Shown here in pieces: positions 54,667-63,817 of a stretch of DNA of 64,000 bases. Both the position numbers and the translations under genes were made by a program. The DNA lies in the NCBI GenBank assembly GCA_039180025.1, contig JBCDDZ010000009.1, forward strand, positions 1-64,000. The letters are read 5' to 3'. Every line of letters starts with the position of its first letter. Position 1 is the stretch's first letter. Source of the DNA: Algisphaera sp039180025 (GTDB lineage Bacteria > Planctomycetota > Phycisphaerae > Phycisphaerales > Phycisphaeraceae). The notes under the pieces are model-generated. The model did no database searches. It was not told where the DNA came from and was given only the letters and a program-made list of their open reading frames with translations.

Positions 54667-55491
54667 TTAAGGGGCGGGGGTGTCGGGCTGCCGACCGAAG
54701 CGGCCGTAAAAGGTGAACCACTGAGGCTTTTCCGGGATCACAAGCACCCCGGCCGGGAGGCCCGGCTCGGTTTCACGGAGGATCGTTTTGTAGGTAGGGG
54801 CGTAGACAAAGCCTTCGGCGTCGGTGCGGCGGTGGGGGTAGACCAGCACGAGCGACCCGTCGATCTGGTCGTTGACGATCTGGTCGGCGACTAAAGCGAG
54901 GGGGGGCACTTCGGCGTTGGCCAGCGGCTTGTCGTCGGGCCCGAGGTAGCGCCGCATAATCACCGCGGGCGCGTGGCGGAACGCGAGGGTGCGATGGTGC
55001 TCGGCTTGGTGGGGGTTGGTGTGGTGCGTGTGCCAGACAGCGAGGAGGTGGTGGACGTAGAAGAGTTCGGGCTGCTCTTCCAGCAAAGATTCGAGAGTGG
55101 CGCGGGTGGTCGGGAGGTAGAACGTTTCGGCCGGGAGCTTGGCGAGCGCTTCGGCCTGGTGGACCGCGAGCTGTTCACGGGCGGTGACGTGGAAGCCGAG
55201 GTCTTTGTATTTTTCGTTGGTGCGGGCGCTGGCCATCGGACCCCGCTCGAGCGATTTGAACGTGGTGTACTGGCTGCGGGGCCAACCGGCTCGCTCGGCC
55301 CAGAGGATCGGGGCGTCGTCGGCGGCATCTTCCGCGGCACGGCCGGACTCGGCGAGAAAGAAGATGCCGGCGGTGAGCGCGGGGACGAGCAGGAAAAGAC
55401 TCAGCGTCGCGACGACGACCCAGGGGCCCTTGACGGCGTGGCCGGGGCGTTCTCGGGGCGTGGCGGCGGTAGAGTCGGCGGGATGATTCAT
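54667..55491 (-). CDS. Unknown protein with membrane anchor
   Basis: 274 residues. A Pro/Thr-rich N-terminus, one membrane helix (WVVVATLSLFLLVPALTAGIFFLA), then a soluble domain of ~220 residues. The domain has helical segments with His residues (FYVHHLLAVWHTHHTNPHQAEHHRTLAFRHA) and a C-terminal beta-rich PAGVLVIPEKPQWFTFYGRFG. No motif recognised; the His-rich helix may bind metal. Its start overlaps the stop of the HAD gene by 4 bases (ATGA), suggesting translational coupling. Confidence 0.6.
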   Translation of the reverse strand: MNHPADSTAATPRERPGHAVKGPWVVVATLSLFLLVPALTAGIFFLAESGRAAEDAADDAPILWAERAGWPRSQYTTFKSLERGPMASARTNEKYKDLGFHVTAREQLAVHQAEALAKLPAETFYLPTTRATLESLLEEQPELFYVHHLLAVWHTHHTNPHQAEHHRTLAFRHAPAVIMRRYLGPDDKPLANAEVPPLALVADQIVNDQIDGSLVLVYPHRRTDAEGFVYAPTYKTILRETEPGLPAGVLVIPEKPQWFTFYGRFGRQPDTPAP

Positions 55492-56165
55492 GGCGTTTCC
55501 AGCAGACCATAGGCGGTGAGTTGGCGGATGATCGCGGGGATGGGGTTATGGGTGTCCCGAGAAACGAGATGGGCCTGCCAACCGCGTACCCGCGCGGCGT
55601 CGATATTCTCGGGCAGGTCGTCGAAGAAAAGGATCTGGGCCGGGGCAATACCCGTTCCGTCTTCGACGTACTGGTAGATCGCGGGGTCGGGTTTGGCGTG
55701 ACCGATGATCTGGCTGGCCAGAGGGAAATCGAAGAGTTCGACGGGGAGGTAGGCGGGGTGGTCGCGGCGGCGGAACATCTGCCAGTGGTGGGCGTTGGTG
55801 TTGCTGAGGCAGGCGGTTTTGACCGGGAGCGCGGCGAGGCGGTCGAGCAGCGCGATCGCGCCGGGGAAGGTTTCGATCAGCACGGCTTCGAGGACGCGGC
55901 GGACCTCATCGGGGCGGAGGCCGCCCAAACGGGCCGCGGTGGCGAAAAATTCGACCACGCCGACCCGGCCGGTCTCGAAGTCGTCGAAGAGTTGAGCCAG
56001 CGGGTGGTCCCGGCCCCGGGCGGCGGTGCTGGAGAGATCGCCGGTCAGGCCTTGCAACTGCGGCAGCTTGGCGAGACGGGCGGCGTGGCTCCAGTCGTCC
56101 GAGATGCGCAGCAAGACCCGCCCCAGGTCGAAGACGACGAGATGGATGTCGGGAACAGCGGGCAC
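55488..56165 (-). CDS. HAD-superfamily hydrolase (YihX-like)
   Basis: 225 residues. Motif I VVFDLGRVLL with the nucleophilic Asp, an alpha-helical cap, motif II TACLSNTNAHH, motif III/IV KPDPAIYQYV...ILFFDDLPENI. The FDLGxV form is that of the HAD-IA/YihX group, phosphatases of sugar phosphates or nucleotides. Substrate unknown. Gene order on the minus strand: LURP-one-like (4-base gap) then HAD, then the anchored unknown protein. Confidence 0.85.
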   Translation of the reverse strand: MPAVPDIHLVVFDLGRVLLRISDDWSHAARLAKLPQLQGLTGDLSSTAARGRDHPLAQLFDDFETGRVGVVEFFATAARLGGLRPDEVRRVLEAVLIETFPGAIALLDRLAALPVKTACLSNTNAHHWQMFRRRDHPAYLPVELFDFPLASQIIGHAKPDPAIYQYVEDGTGIAPAQILFFDDLPENIDAARVRGWQAHLVSRDTHNPIPAIIRQLTAYGLLETP

Positions 56166-56169
56166 GGGT

Positions 56170-56763
56170 TTAATTCTGCTTGCCTTCGATGGCGCAGAGC
56201 AAGATGGCGGCGGCGAGGCCGAGCCGGGGGTCGAGCCGATTGCCGGTGTCGGGGGTGAAGTCGATCGCGATCTTGCGCACGAACGGGTTGAAGTTCTGCT
56301 TGAAGACGGCGGCGGGCTGGCCCTGCCAAGTCGCGTGGTAGGCCTGGGGCATCAACGCGGAGGCGATGTCGTGGGCCCGGCGGACAAGGGCCTTGAACGT
56401 CGAGTCCTCGATGATTTGGCCCGCTTCTTCGCCCCGGTCATCGTAGAGGGTCCACTGGTCTTTGATCATCGATTTGAAGCCGTGGCGTTTGAGCGCGCCG
56501 ACGGTTTCGCCGGTCGTCGGATCGACCACGCCGTAGGTTCCTGAGATATCGAAGATGCTTTGGGTGCGGATCGTCAACACTTCCTGGGCCATCGATTCAT
56601 CGGCGTAGACACGGATGTCTTCTTTGACTTTGAAGGCTTTTTGTTTGGAATAGAGGACGACGTTGCCGTCGGGATCAAAGATGTGGAAATCTTCGCCGAA
56701 GAGTTTGAACACTTTTTGCCGTAAGAGATAGGTCGGGAATGCGTAGCGTTCGGCCAGGTCCAT
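56170..56763 (-). CDS. LURP-one-related/scramblase-like protein
   Basis: 197 residues. A beta-barrel-like fold with YLLRQKVFKLFGEDFHIFDPDGNVVLYSKQKAFKVKEDI, then FDISGTYGVVDPTTGETVGALKR and MIKDQWTLYDDRGEEAG. This is the pattern of LURP-one-related/scramblase-family proteins. In eukaryotes the family includes phospholipid scramblases and tubby-like proteins. No membrane helix is obvious except a hydrophobic C-terminal LGLAAAILLCAI. Function in bacteria is unknown. Confidence 0.8.
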   Translation of the reverse strand: MDLAERYAFPTYLLRQKVFKLFGEDFHIFDPDGNVVLYSKQKAFKVKEDIRVYADESMAQEVLTIRTQSIFDISGTYGVVDPTTGETVGALKRHGFKSMIKDQWTLYDDRGEEAGQIIEDSTFKALVRRAHDIASALMPQAYHATWQGQPAAVFKQNFNPFVRKIAIDFTPDTGNRLDPRLGLAAAILLCAIEGKQN

Positions 56764-56805
56764 CGCGATACTCCATACGGATAGGAATCGATCGACGCGC
56801 TACAA

Positions 56806-58101
56806 CTAGTTGCGGATCTGACCGTTGCCTCGGGCGACCCATTTATAGGTACACAGGTCGTCGGCTCCCATGGGGCCGCGGGCGTGGAGTTTGTCGGTGG
56901 AGATCCCGATCTCGGCCCCCAGGCCGTACTGCTGCCCGTCGGAGAAGCGGGTCGAGCAGTTGACCATCGCGTTGGCGGTGTCGACGGTCTGGACAAAGCG
57001 GTCGGCGGCGGCGAGGTTGTCGGTCACGATGGCGTCGGTGTGTTTGCTGCCGTAGCGGTTGATGTGTGCGACGGCGTCGTCGAGCGTGTCGACCACGCGG
57101 AGGGCGACGATCAGGTCGAGGTACTCCTCGGACCAATCGGATTCGGCCGCGGGCTTGGCGGCGGGCAGGACGCTCATGCTGCGGGTGTCGGCGCGGAGTT
57201 CGACGCCGGCGGCGGCGAGGGCTTCGCCGATGCGTTTTACGGTTCCGGAGGTGACGGCGTCCTGGTGAAACAGAATGGTTTCGGCGGCGTTGCAGACGCC
57301 GGTGCGCTGGGTCTTGGCGTTGAGACAGATGGCGTGGGCGAGGTCGGGGTCGGCGTGGGCGTCGACGTAGACGTGGCAGTTGCCGGTGTAGTGCTTGATG
57401 ACGGGGATCCGGGCCTGCTCGACCACCGCGCGGATCAGCGACTCGCCGCCGCGAGGGATACAAACGTCCAGCAACTGGTCGAGCTTCAGCAGCTCCCCGA
57501 CGGCGGCGCGGTCGGGCGTGTTGACGAGCTGAACCGCCTGGTCCGAGAGGCCCGCTTTCGCCAAACCCTGCTGAACACATTCTGCGATGGCGGCGTTGGA
57601 GAGAGCGGCCTCTTTGCCGCCGCGTAAGATCACGGCGTTGCCGGATTTGAGGCAGAGGGCGGCGGCGTCGCAGGTGACGTTGGGGCGGGATTCAAAGATG
57701 ATCAGGACGGTGCCGATGGGCACCCGGATTTTTTCGAGGCGGATCCCGTTGTCCAGCACTCGGCCCTCCAGGACACGGCCGACCGGGTCGGGCTGGTCGG
57801 CGATCTGGCGGACGGCGTCGGCCATGTTTTGGATACGGTCGTCGGTCAGGGTGAGCCGGTCGAGCATGGCGTCGGGCAAGCCCTGGCGTCGGCCGGCGTC
57901 GAGATCCTTGGCGTTGGCGGCTTGGAGGCTTTTGGTCGCATCACTGAGGGCTTGGGCGATATACCGCAGCGCAAGGTTGCGGGTGCGGCCGGGGACCGAG
58001 GCGAGATCGAGGCCGGCCTTGCGGGCCGAGGCCGCGAGGCGCTGGCAGTACGCGGGGATGTCGATATCGACGGAAGCAGCGGGGGGGGAGGAAGTGGACA
58101 T
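56806..58101 (-). CDS. proA: Gamma-glutamyl phosphate reductase
   Basis: Second step of proline synthesis: reduces gamma-glutamyl phosphate to the semialdehyde with NADPH. 431 residues. Motifs: ARKAGLDLASVPGRTRN, RVPIGTVLIIFESRPNVT, LKSGNAVILRGGKEA, IPRGGESLIRAV, and catalytic Cys270 in TGVCNAAETIL. FSDGQQYGLGAEIGISTDKLHARGP-like C-terminus present. proB is not adjacent. It lies between the CdaR-like gene and the LURP-one-like gene, all minus strand. Confidence 0.96.
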   Translation of the reverse strand: MSTSSPPAASVDIDIPAYCQRLAASARKAGLDLASVPGRTRNLALRYIAQALSDATKSLQAANAKDLDAGRRQGLPDAMLDRLTLTDDRIQNMADAVRQIADQPDPVGRVLEGRVLDNGIRLEKIRVPIGTVLIIFESRPNVTCDAAALCLKSGNAVILRGGKEAALSNAAIAECVQQGLAKAGLSDQAVQLVNTPDRAAVGELLKLDQLLDVCIPRGGESLIRAVVEQARIPVIKHYTGNCHVYVDAHADPDLAHAICLNAKTQRTGVCNAAETILFHQDAVTSGTVKRIGEALAAAGVELRADTRSMSVLPAAKPAAESDWSEEYLDLIVALRVVDTLDDAVAHINRYGSKHTDAIVTDNLAAADRFVQTVDTANAMVNCSTRFSDGQQYGLGAEIGISTDKLHARGPMGADDLCTYKWVARGNGQIRN

Positions 58102-58168
58102 AGAACCCGCATCCTAGCGGGCTCGGGGGGGGCGAAGCAAAAACCGCGGGCGCTTTGGCGGGTTGGGA

Positions 58169-59188
58169 TCAGGGGGTGTCGGCGCGCCGGCGGATCGTGA
58201 TGGGCATGAGGTCGGGGAGCTGGACGGGGGTGACGCCGGGCGGAGTGATGATGGTGGGGCGTTCGGTGGAGCTGGGCTGTTCGAGTTTGGACAGGTCGGT
58301 GAGGGTCAGCTCGGCCCGGATCGCGATTTCGCCGGCCTCGATACGGGCGATGACGTCCGCGGGCCCGCGGAGTTCGACGTCTCGGAGGAAATCGGTCGGC
58401 TCGGTCGGACGCAGGGTGTAGCGGAGTTGCACATTCACCGGAAGGGTGACGTAGAGCGGGACGTTGGGGACGGTGGTCGTGGCGGTGTCGTTCGCGAGGG
58501 TGTAGTTGACCCGGACCGTGTCGGCGGACACGGAGATCCAGCGGCTGCGGATGTCCAGGGCGTCGGGGAAGACGAGCGGGACGTTCGTGGCCACGCGTTC
58601 CCGGCCGCTGCCGTCGGGGGCGGGGGCGTCCGCGAGCTTGGCGGAAATAGCCTGGCCGCGGAGCTCTTCGATCACGTCCAGCGGGGCGGTCACGGTGATG
58701 GTGCGAGGCTCGGCGATGGGATTGCCGTTGGTGAGCTTGAAGTCGCCGGTATCCACCCGGACCGGGAGTTCGATCTCTCGCAGGGGGCGGAGGGTGACGG
58801 TGTAGGTGGAGGGTTCGACCTGGAGGTTGGCGATGCCGATCTCGGCGAGCCCGGCGCGGCCGAGCGCTTCTTCGAGGACGACCGTGCGGGCCTCCACGCG
58901 ATCGAGATCGCCGGGGTCCAGGTCGATAATCAGCGGGGTGGCGGTGGTCTGCTGGAACTGTTGGACCTGGCCGCTGGAGGCTTTGAAGCTCACTTGGACG
59001 GTGACGGGTTCGACGGGGTCCAGGGCGTAGTTTGCGGTCGGCTCGGTGAAGAGGAGCTGGACCGTTTGGCTGTCTTTTTGCTGAAGGACCGTGGCCTCGG
59101 CGTAGAGCCAAACGAGAGCCGATATCACGGTCACGACGATCCAGGTTTCGACTTTTTCGTGGAACTTGCGTTGTGCCATGCGGGTCAC
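58169..59188 (-). CDS. cdaR: YbbR-repeat protein (CdaR-like)
   Basis: 339 residues. An N-terminal membrane helix (WIVVTVISALVWLYAEATV) is followed by three to four YbbR repeats (each ~80 residues, e.g. VEPVTVQVSFKASSGQ..., EPRTITVTAPLDVIEELRG, EPTDFLRDVELRGPADVI). In Firmicutes CdaR binds and regulates the diadenylate cyclase CdaA through such extracytoplasmic repeats. It directly follows the CdaA-like gene (44-base gap), as expected. Confidence 0.85.
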   Translation of the reverse strand: MTRMAQRKFHEKVETWIVVTVISALVWLYAEATVLQQKDSQTVQLLFTEPTANYALDPVEPVTVQVSFKASSGQVQQFQQTTATPLIIDLDPGDLDRVEARTVVLEEALGRAGLAEIGIANLQVEPSTYTVTLRPLREIELPVRVDTGDFKLTNGNPIAEPRTITVTAPLDVIEELRGQAISAKLADAPAPDGSGRERVATNVPLVFPDALDIRSRWISVSADTVRVNYTLANDTATTTVPNVPLYVTLPVNVQLRYTLRPTEPTDFLRDVELRGPADVIARIEAGEIAIRAELTLTDLSKLEQPSSTERPTIITPPGVTPVQLPDLMPITIRRRADTP

Positions 59189-59232
59189 GGAGGTATAGGC
59201 GGGGAAAAGAGCGGCTTATTGCGGTTTGAGGG

Positions 59233-60120
59233 TTAAGGCGTGGCTTTAGGGTCTTTGGCGGGTCCGGAAGTATCGTCCGGTTCATTGGCTTGGCCGGGCT
59301 CGGCGAGTGTGACCTCGGACATGCCCTTGGAAAGCACTTTGCGCAGGTCTTCGATCGACAGACCACGGGTAAGCTGGCCGCGTTCGGCGACGCTGATGGT
59401 GCCGGTTTCTTCGGAGACCACGAGAATCAGCGCGTCGACCTCGTTCGACAGGCCGATGGCCGCGCGGTGGCGTGAGCCGAGCTCTTGCGGGAGGCTGTCG
59501 CCCTCCGCGAGAGGAAATTGAACCCCGGCGGCCACGATGCGGTCGCCGCGGAGGACCACCCCCAGGTCGTGGAGCGCCGAGCCGGGCCAGAAGATGGTGT
59601 TGAGTAGTTCCTTGCTGACGTCGGCGTCGACGCGGATCCCGGCCTCAACGATGCCACCCAACTCGACTCGGCGTTCGATCGCGACGAGAGCGCCGACCTT
59701 GTTGCGGGACAAATATTGGATGGAGCCGAGCAGTTCTTCGACCACACGAGCCTTACGCAAGCCGGTCTGGCGGAACAGCCTCGCTTCGCCGAGACGGACC
59801 AAAGCCCGGCGGAGCTCGGGTTGAAACACAATCACCAGGATGATCGAGACGATGGTCAGAAAGTTCGAGTAGAGCACGCTGAGGCGTTCGAGCTGATTGG
59901 CACCGCCAAAGATCTGGATGGTGAGCGTGCCGATGATCAAGATGATCGCGACCCCTTTGATGACCCGTGCGCCACGCGTGCCGCGGAGGAACCGGAGGAT
60001 CAGGTAGACCACCACCCAGATCACGGCGAGTTCGAAGAGCACGGCCCACCACTCGGTTTCCCAATAGTTCTGGACACGGGCCCAGACCTGATTCAGGTTG
60101 TCGGTGAGGCTGTTGGGCAA
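59233..60120 (-). CDS. cdaA: CdaA-type diadenylate cyclase with altered DGA motif
   Basis: Predicted to make cyclic di-AMP from ATP. 295 residues: three membrane segments (about 27-115), then a DAC domain. The DAC core has FWPGSALHDLGVVLRGD, RHRAA (218-222), and VVSEETGTISVA. In known diadenylate cyclases the first motif is HDGAV; here it is HDLG (Asp185-Leu-Gly), keeping the Asp but changing the Gly-Ala. RHR is intact. It may still be active or be altered in metal/nucleotide use. It is cotranscribed with the YbbR gene. Confidence 0.85.
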   Translation of the reverse strand: MPNSLTDNLNQVWARVQNYWETEWWAVLFELAVIWVVVYLILRFLRGTRGARVIKGVAIILIIGTLTIQIFGGANQLERLSVLYSNFLTIVSIILVIVFQPELRRALVRLGEARLFRQTGLRKARVVEELLGSIQYLSRNKVGALVAIERRVELGGIVEAGIRVDADVSKELLNTIFWPGSALHDLGVVLRGDRIVAAGVQFPLAEGDSLPQELGSRHRAAIGLSNEVDALILVVSEETGTISVAERGQLTRGLSIEDLRKVLSKGMSEVTLAEPGQANEPDDTSGPAKDPKATP

Positions 60121-60431
60121 AGCGGGAGCTCGGTGGAGAGGCGGACGACGACGTAAAGGTAACTATCGGCCGAGGGGCGGCTTGGGGTTGGAATTCGGCT
60201 GCCGCTTGGGACTTGCCCGATAATAGCCGACGCAGCCGAGCAATAGCGCACACCCACCGCAGGTTGAGCGGTCGGCGGCAGCCGGGACGCTGACCGAGTG
60301 TGGCGGAGGGGGATCCCGCTCCCTCGACCCGCGATCGCCGCGGTGGGGATGCGCTAGCGCAAGACGGCGGCGCGCGAAAAAGCCCGCGGAAGGGTATCCG
60401 CGGGCTTGTCGGAGGTGGGGAAGGATCGCGA
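60121..60431. other. Gap between cdaA and transaldolase genes
   Basis: No gene supported. It includes the transaldolase terminator (60376-60407). A 90-residue open frame across it reads as Arg/Pro-rich noncoding sequence with no good start. Confidence 0.5.
60376..60407 (-). terminator. Intrinsic terminator of the transaldolase gene
   Basis: Perfect 11-bp stem AAGCCCGCGGA/TCCGCGGGCTT with a 6-base loop, followed on the minus strand by a T-run. It starts 25 bases after the transaldolase stop. Confidence 0.9.
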
Positions 60432-61484
60432 TCAAGCGAGGGCGGCCCGCTTATCGGCGATGGTTTGGATCAACTGCTTATGCGGGTCGGCAAACTTCGC
60501 GGTGCCCTCAGCCATCAGCGTTTCTTCGAGCTTTTGGATATCGACCTTTTCGGTAAGCTCGTCGAGTACCGTTTGGTCGGGGAGGGTGCGTGACTGGGGC
60601 GAATACGAGTGGCCCAGTTCGTCGAGGGCCGCATTGGTCGCGGGGGGGTTGGTCTGGATGTCGGAGCCGGCGAGGGCGGCGACGTAGTAATCTTTGGGTT
60701 GCTCAGGTTTTTTCGTGCCGGTGGAGGCGAAGATCATTTCCTGATCGAGCTTGAGTTTTTTGTCGGCCCAGAACTCGGCGTTGAGCAGCCCGATTTGTTT
60801 CGCATTGATGATGCCGACCTGGCCCTGGAGTTGATCGCTCAGATCGGGTAAGTGGTCTTCGGTGTAGACATCGACACGGGAAACGAAGATGGAGTAGACC
60901 GATTTAAAGGCGTCGAGGTTGCCGTGGCGTTGACGGCCTTTCCAGACCGCGTCGCGGGCGGCGAGGTATTGGCGTTCGGAGAAAATCAGGGTGACGTTGA
61001 GCGTGATCCCGTGGGCGGCGAGTTCTTCGAGGGCGGCGAGCCCGGCCTCGGTCGCGGGGACTTTGATCATGCGGTTGGCGTGTCCGGCGGACCACTTTTT
61101 ACCTAGTTCGATGTACTCCGCGGCACGCTCTTCAACCGAACGGGAATCGTCGGCGTCTTCGAGGAGCGGGTCGAGTTCAAAGCTGATCCACCCGTCGTTG
61201 CCCTGGCTGTCCTCCCAGACCTGGTGGTATTGGTCCTGAGCGTTTTTCACGAGGTGGTCGGTCATGGCCCAGGTCAACGCCTCGTCGTCGTCAACGCCTT
61301 GTTCGATGAAGTGATTGATCTGATCATCGAATCGGCCGGACTCGACCAGCCCGGCAATGATGCTCGGGTTAGAGGTGCAGCCGGTGACCCCGGCGGCTTT
61401 GTTTTTCGTGACCTCTTCCGGATCGACCGAGTCGAGCCAGACGCGGGTGCCCGAGTCAATCAGAGAGCGGAGGCCGGTGGTCAT
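60432..61484 (-). CDS. tal: Transaldolase
   Basis: Pentose phosphate pathway enzyme: transfers a three-carbon dihydroxyacetone unit between sugar phosphates. 350 residues. Signature TGCTSNPSIIAG near 34-45 and the Schiff-base Lys141 in RMIKVPAT. Also IFVSRVDVY and AKQIGLLNAEFW. The length and the C-terminal extension with LDELTEKVDIQKLEE match the larger Tal subfamily. Shine-Dalgarno AAGGA 7 bases before the ATG. It is a monocistronic unit with a strong terminator. Confidence 0.93.
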   Translation of the reverse strand: MTTGLRSLIDSGTRVWLDSVDPEEVTKNKAAGVTGCTSNPSIIAGLVESGRFDDQINHFIEQGVDDDEALTWAMTDHLVKNAQDQYHQVWEDSQGNDGWISFELDPLLEDADDSRSVEERAAEYIELGKKWSAGHANRMIKVPATEAGLAALEELAAHGITLNVTLIFSERQYLAARDAVWKGRQRHGNLDAFKSVYSIFVSRVDVYTEDHLPDLSDQLQGQVGIINAKQIGLLNAEFWADKKLKLDQEMIFASTGTKKPEQPKDYYVAALAGSDIQTNPPATNAALDELGHSYSPQSRTLPDQTVLDELTEKVDIQKLEETLMAEGTAKFADPHKQLIQTIADKRAALA

Positions 61485-61589
61485 GAAATTATCCTTGGTT
61501 TTAAGTATGGGACTAATGAATAAAGCGTGTGCGAGTACGTGGAAATTGTACTCGCCGCTCCGGCCGCCGGTGGAACTTTCACGGGATTT

Positions 61590-62162
61590 TTATGGGGCGG
61601 GGGTACCGCGAGAAAGCAGCGTCGGAGGGCGTGTCGTATCCCAACGATCGTAAGCGGCATCGAGCCAGCGCATGAACGCTTCGTGATCGGCGAATTCATC
61701 GAGCCGAGCGATTTCATTGCCCTGGCCGTCCAAGACGAGCAGCGTGGGCAAATAAGTCACCCGGTACCGTCCCGCGAAGGCCTGCTGCTCCGGCGAGGGT
61801 TGGGTCAAGTCGACCGAGTACGGAACAAACCGGGCATGGATGTCGTCCGCGATCTGGGTGCGAGAAAAAACCTCTGCCCGCATGTTGATGCACGCCCCGC
61901 ACCACTCGGCCGTAAATCGCAGCAGGCGAGGCCGATCAAGGGGTTCTGATTCTTGGACCAGTGGGCTTGCGGCGAAATCGATGCCGGAAGCGACCAAGGG
62001 GTAGTCACGCCAAGCTACGCGATCAACCGCCAGTGCTTTGCGGGCTAGGTCAATTCCCAGCGCGGCGACCAGTGCGATGGTCAGCAGCAACGACCAGCGG
62101 CCGACGCGGGCGGCCAGCGATGGCGGGGGAGGGAGGTTAGACGCAGGGGAAGAAGATGTCAC
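61590..62162 (-). CDS. Membrane-anchored thioredoxin-like protein
   Basis: 190 residues. A Pro-rich N-terminus, one membrane helix (SLLLTIALVAALGIDLA), then a thioredoxin fold with active site AEWCGACINM (Cys-Gly-Ala-Cys) and the cis-Pro in VTYLPTLLVLD. It resembles the periplasmic domain of DsbD or TlpA-like reductases, so a role in keeping periplasmic thiols reduced is inferred. No DsbD membrane domain gene is nearby. Confidence 0.8.
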   Translation of the reverse strand: MTSSSPASNLPPPPSLAARVGRWSLLLTIALVAALGIDLARKALAVDRVAWRDYPLVASGIDFAASPLVQESEPLDRPRLLRFTAEWCGACINMRAEVFSRTQIADDIHARFVPYSVDLTQPSPEQQAFAGRYRVTYLPTLLVLDGQGNEIARLDEFADHEAFMRWLDAAYDRWDTTRPPTLLSRGTPAP

Positions 62163-62255
62163 GCCTATCTAATCGACCGGCCACCCTAATTATTCCCTTC
62201 CCTCATGGTGATTATCGGGGGATAGTTAGGTTGCTGAGCCAGCCCGGCGGATTGT

Positions 62256-63515
62256 TTAGAGATTGGCATTTGCGATAAGCAGGACAATAAACATCGCGAG
62301 GGCGGCGACCCAGCCGGCAAACGCCATCCACACCATCGGATCGGCTAACAGCGGTTCGTGTTCGAGTGTGGCATTGCGTCCTGCCGTGTTTCCGCCGTCC
62401 GCCAGGCTGGCCAAAGCGCCGACATCAAACACTTTTCGTGCCTGGAGCGGGGGCTCTCCGCGCTGGATGGCTTCGAGGTCCTCCAGCAGGTCGGCGGCCG
62501 AGGCGTACCGCTTGCTGCGGTCTTTGGCCATGCAGACTTCAATGACTTCGGAGAGGCCGCTGGAAAGGGCGGTGTTAAGATGATCGGGGGGAATTAGGCT
62601 GTTTTTAAGGTGCTCGTGCATGACCGACGACGGGTTAGGGCCGTCGAACGGGACCTGGCCGGTCACCATGTGGTACAGGGTTGCGCCGAGGGAATAGATA
62701 TCGGCACGGGCATCGACATCGACTTCTCCTCGGATTTGTTCCGGGCTGATGTAGTAGGGGGTGCCGTAGGCTTTGCCGGCCTCCGCCTCGGCGGCTTCGC
62801 GGTCCGAAAGCGCTCGGGCCAGGCCCATGTCCGCGAGTTTCGTGCGGTCGCCCTCGTCGGCGATCATGATGTTCTTGGGCTTGACGTCGCGGTGAATGAA
62901 CCCTTGTTTGTGGGCGTGATCGAGCGCCCGGGCGGTCTCGATACCGATACGAACGGCGTCTTTTTCCTGGTAAGGGCCCCGGCCGGTGATGTCGTCGAAA
63001 ACGGTCCGCCCGTCGACGAATTCCATGACAAAGTAGTGGTACTCGCCCGATTTGCCGACATCAAATGCTTGGACGATGTTAGGGTGATTGAGCTTCGCGG
63101 CGGCCTTGCCTTCGGCGTAGAAACGGGAAACGAAATCGGGGTTGTTCGTGAATTTCTGGGGCAGAACTTTGATGGCGACCATCCGGTCCAGCGAGATCTG
63201 TTTGCCCAGGAAGACGCGGGCCATGGCCCCGGCCCCGAGTTGTTTAATGATTTGATAACCCGGGATCTGAGCGCCGGCCCGACGTTCCTCGAGTTCGGGC
63301 TTTAGCCGGTCGATCTGCTTCTGCGTGACCAGCCCTTCGTCGATCAGTAAAGCGGCGAGGCTGCGTCCTTTAGGATCGGTCTTGGTATCGCCAATCAGCG
63401 AACTGCCCTGCTTGATCGACTCAAGCAGGCGGTTAACGTCCTGCTGCGCGGCGAGGCCTTTTTCGACCACGAGGCGGCCGACGGTGGTGTCCAGATTGCT
63501 TTGGGTTAGTTCCAA
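62256..63515 (-). CDS. Ser/Thr protein kinase, Hanks type, membrane anchored
   Basis: 419 residues from a TTG start at 63515 (AGGG about 8 bases upstream; no ATG fits because a stop lies 14 codons further up). The N-terminal ~75 residues are a helical domain with GRLVVEKGLAAQQDV and LLIDEGLVTQKQIDRL, a repeat pattern known from planctomycete kinases and GspE/PilB N-termini. The kinase (about 85-350) has the glycine loop LGAGAMARVFLG, Lys116 in AIKVL, HRDVKPKN (208-214), and DMG at 229-231 in place of the usual DFG. A C-terminal membrane segment (WMAFAGWVAALAMFIVLLI) anchors it with no sensor domain behind it. Targets unknown. Confidence 0.92.
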   Translation of the reverse strand: MELTQSNLDTTVGRLVVEKGLAAQQDVNRLLESIKQGSSLIGDTKTDPKGRSLAALLIDEGLVTQKQIDRLKPELEERRAGAQIPGYQIIKQLGAGAMARVFLGKQISLDRMVAIKVLPQKFTNNPDFVSRFYAEGKAAAKLNHPNIVQAFDVGKSGEYHYFVMEFVDGRTVFDDITGRGPYQEKDAVRIGIETARALDHAHKQGFIHRDVKPKNIMIADEGDRTKLADMGLARALSDREAAEAEAGKAYGTPYYISPEQIRGEVDVDARADIYSLGATLYHMVTGQVPFDGPNPSSVMHEHLKNSLIPPDHLNTALSSGLSEVIEVCMAKDRSKRYASAADLLEDLEAIQRGEPPLQARKVFDVGALASLADGGNTAGRNATLEHEPLLADPMVWMAFAGWVAALAMFIVLLIANANL

Positions 63516-63817
63516 GCGGATACCCTGGGGGATAACGTCGAACGATCGGCCGAGCGGCTAAAGATACATGGTCTACGCAACCTGTTGTAGAAGTTTACCC
63601 CCAACCGGTCAAGGGCGCGTACTTTGCAGGCCAGCACGCCGAAAATTTAACGCCTTGCTCGTGTGCCGGGCTCGCGCTGGACCCGATAACGCTATCGGTG
63701 CTTTCCGGGACCGACTTGGAAATTCCGAGTGGGAAATCGTCCGGGTAAGGTGATTTGCCCGTCGGATATCGGAATACAGGCTATCGCGGCCTGCTTGCAA
63801 GGCCTAAGCTACTTGTA
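63516..63817. other. Divergent intergenic region
   Basis: About 300 bases between the kinase and polyprenyl synthase start codons. It presumably holds both promoters. No conserved gene or obvious operator was recognised. Confidence 0.5.
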
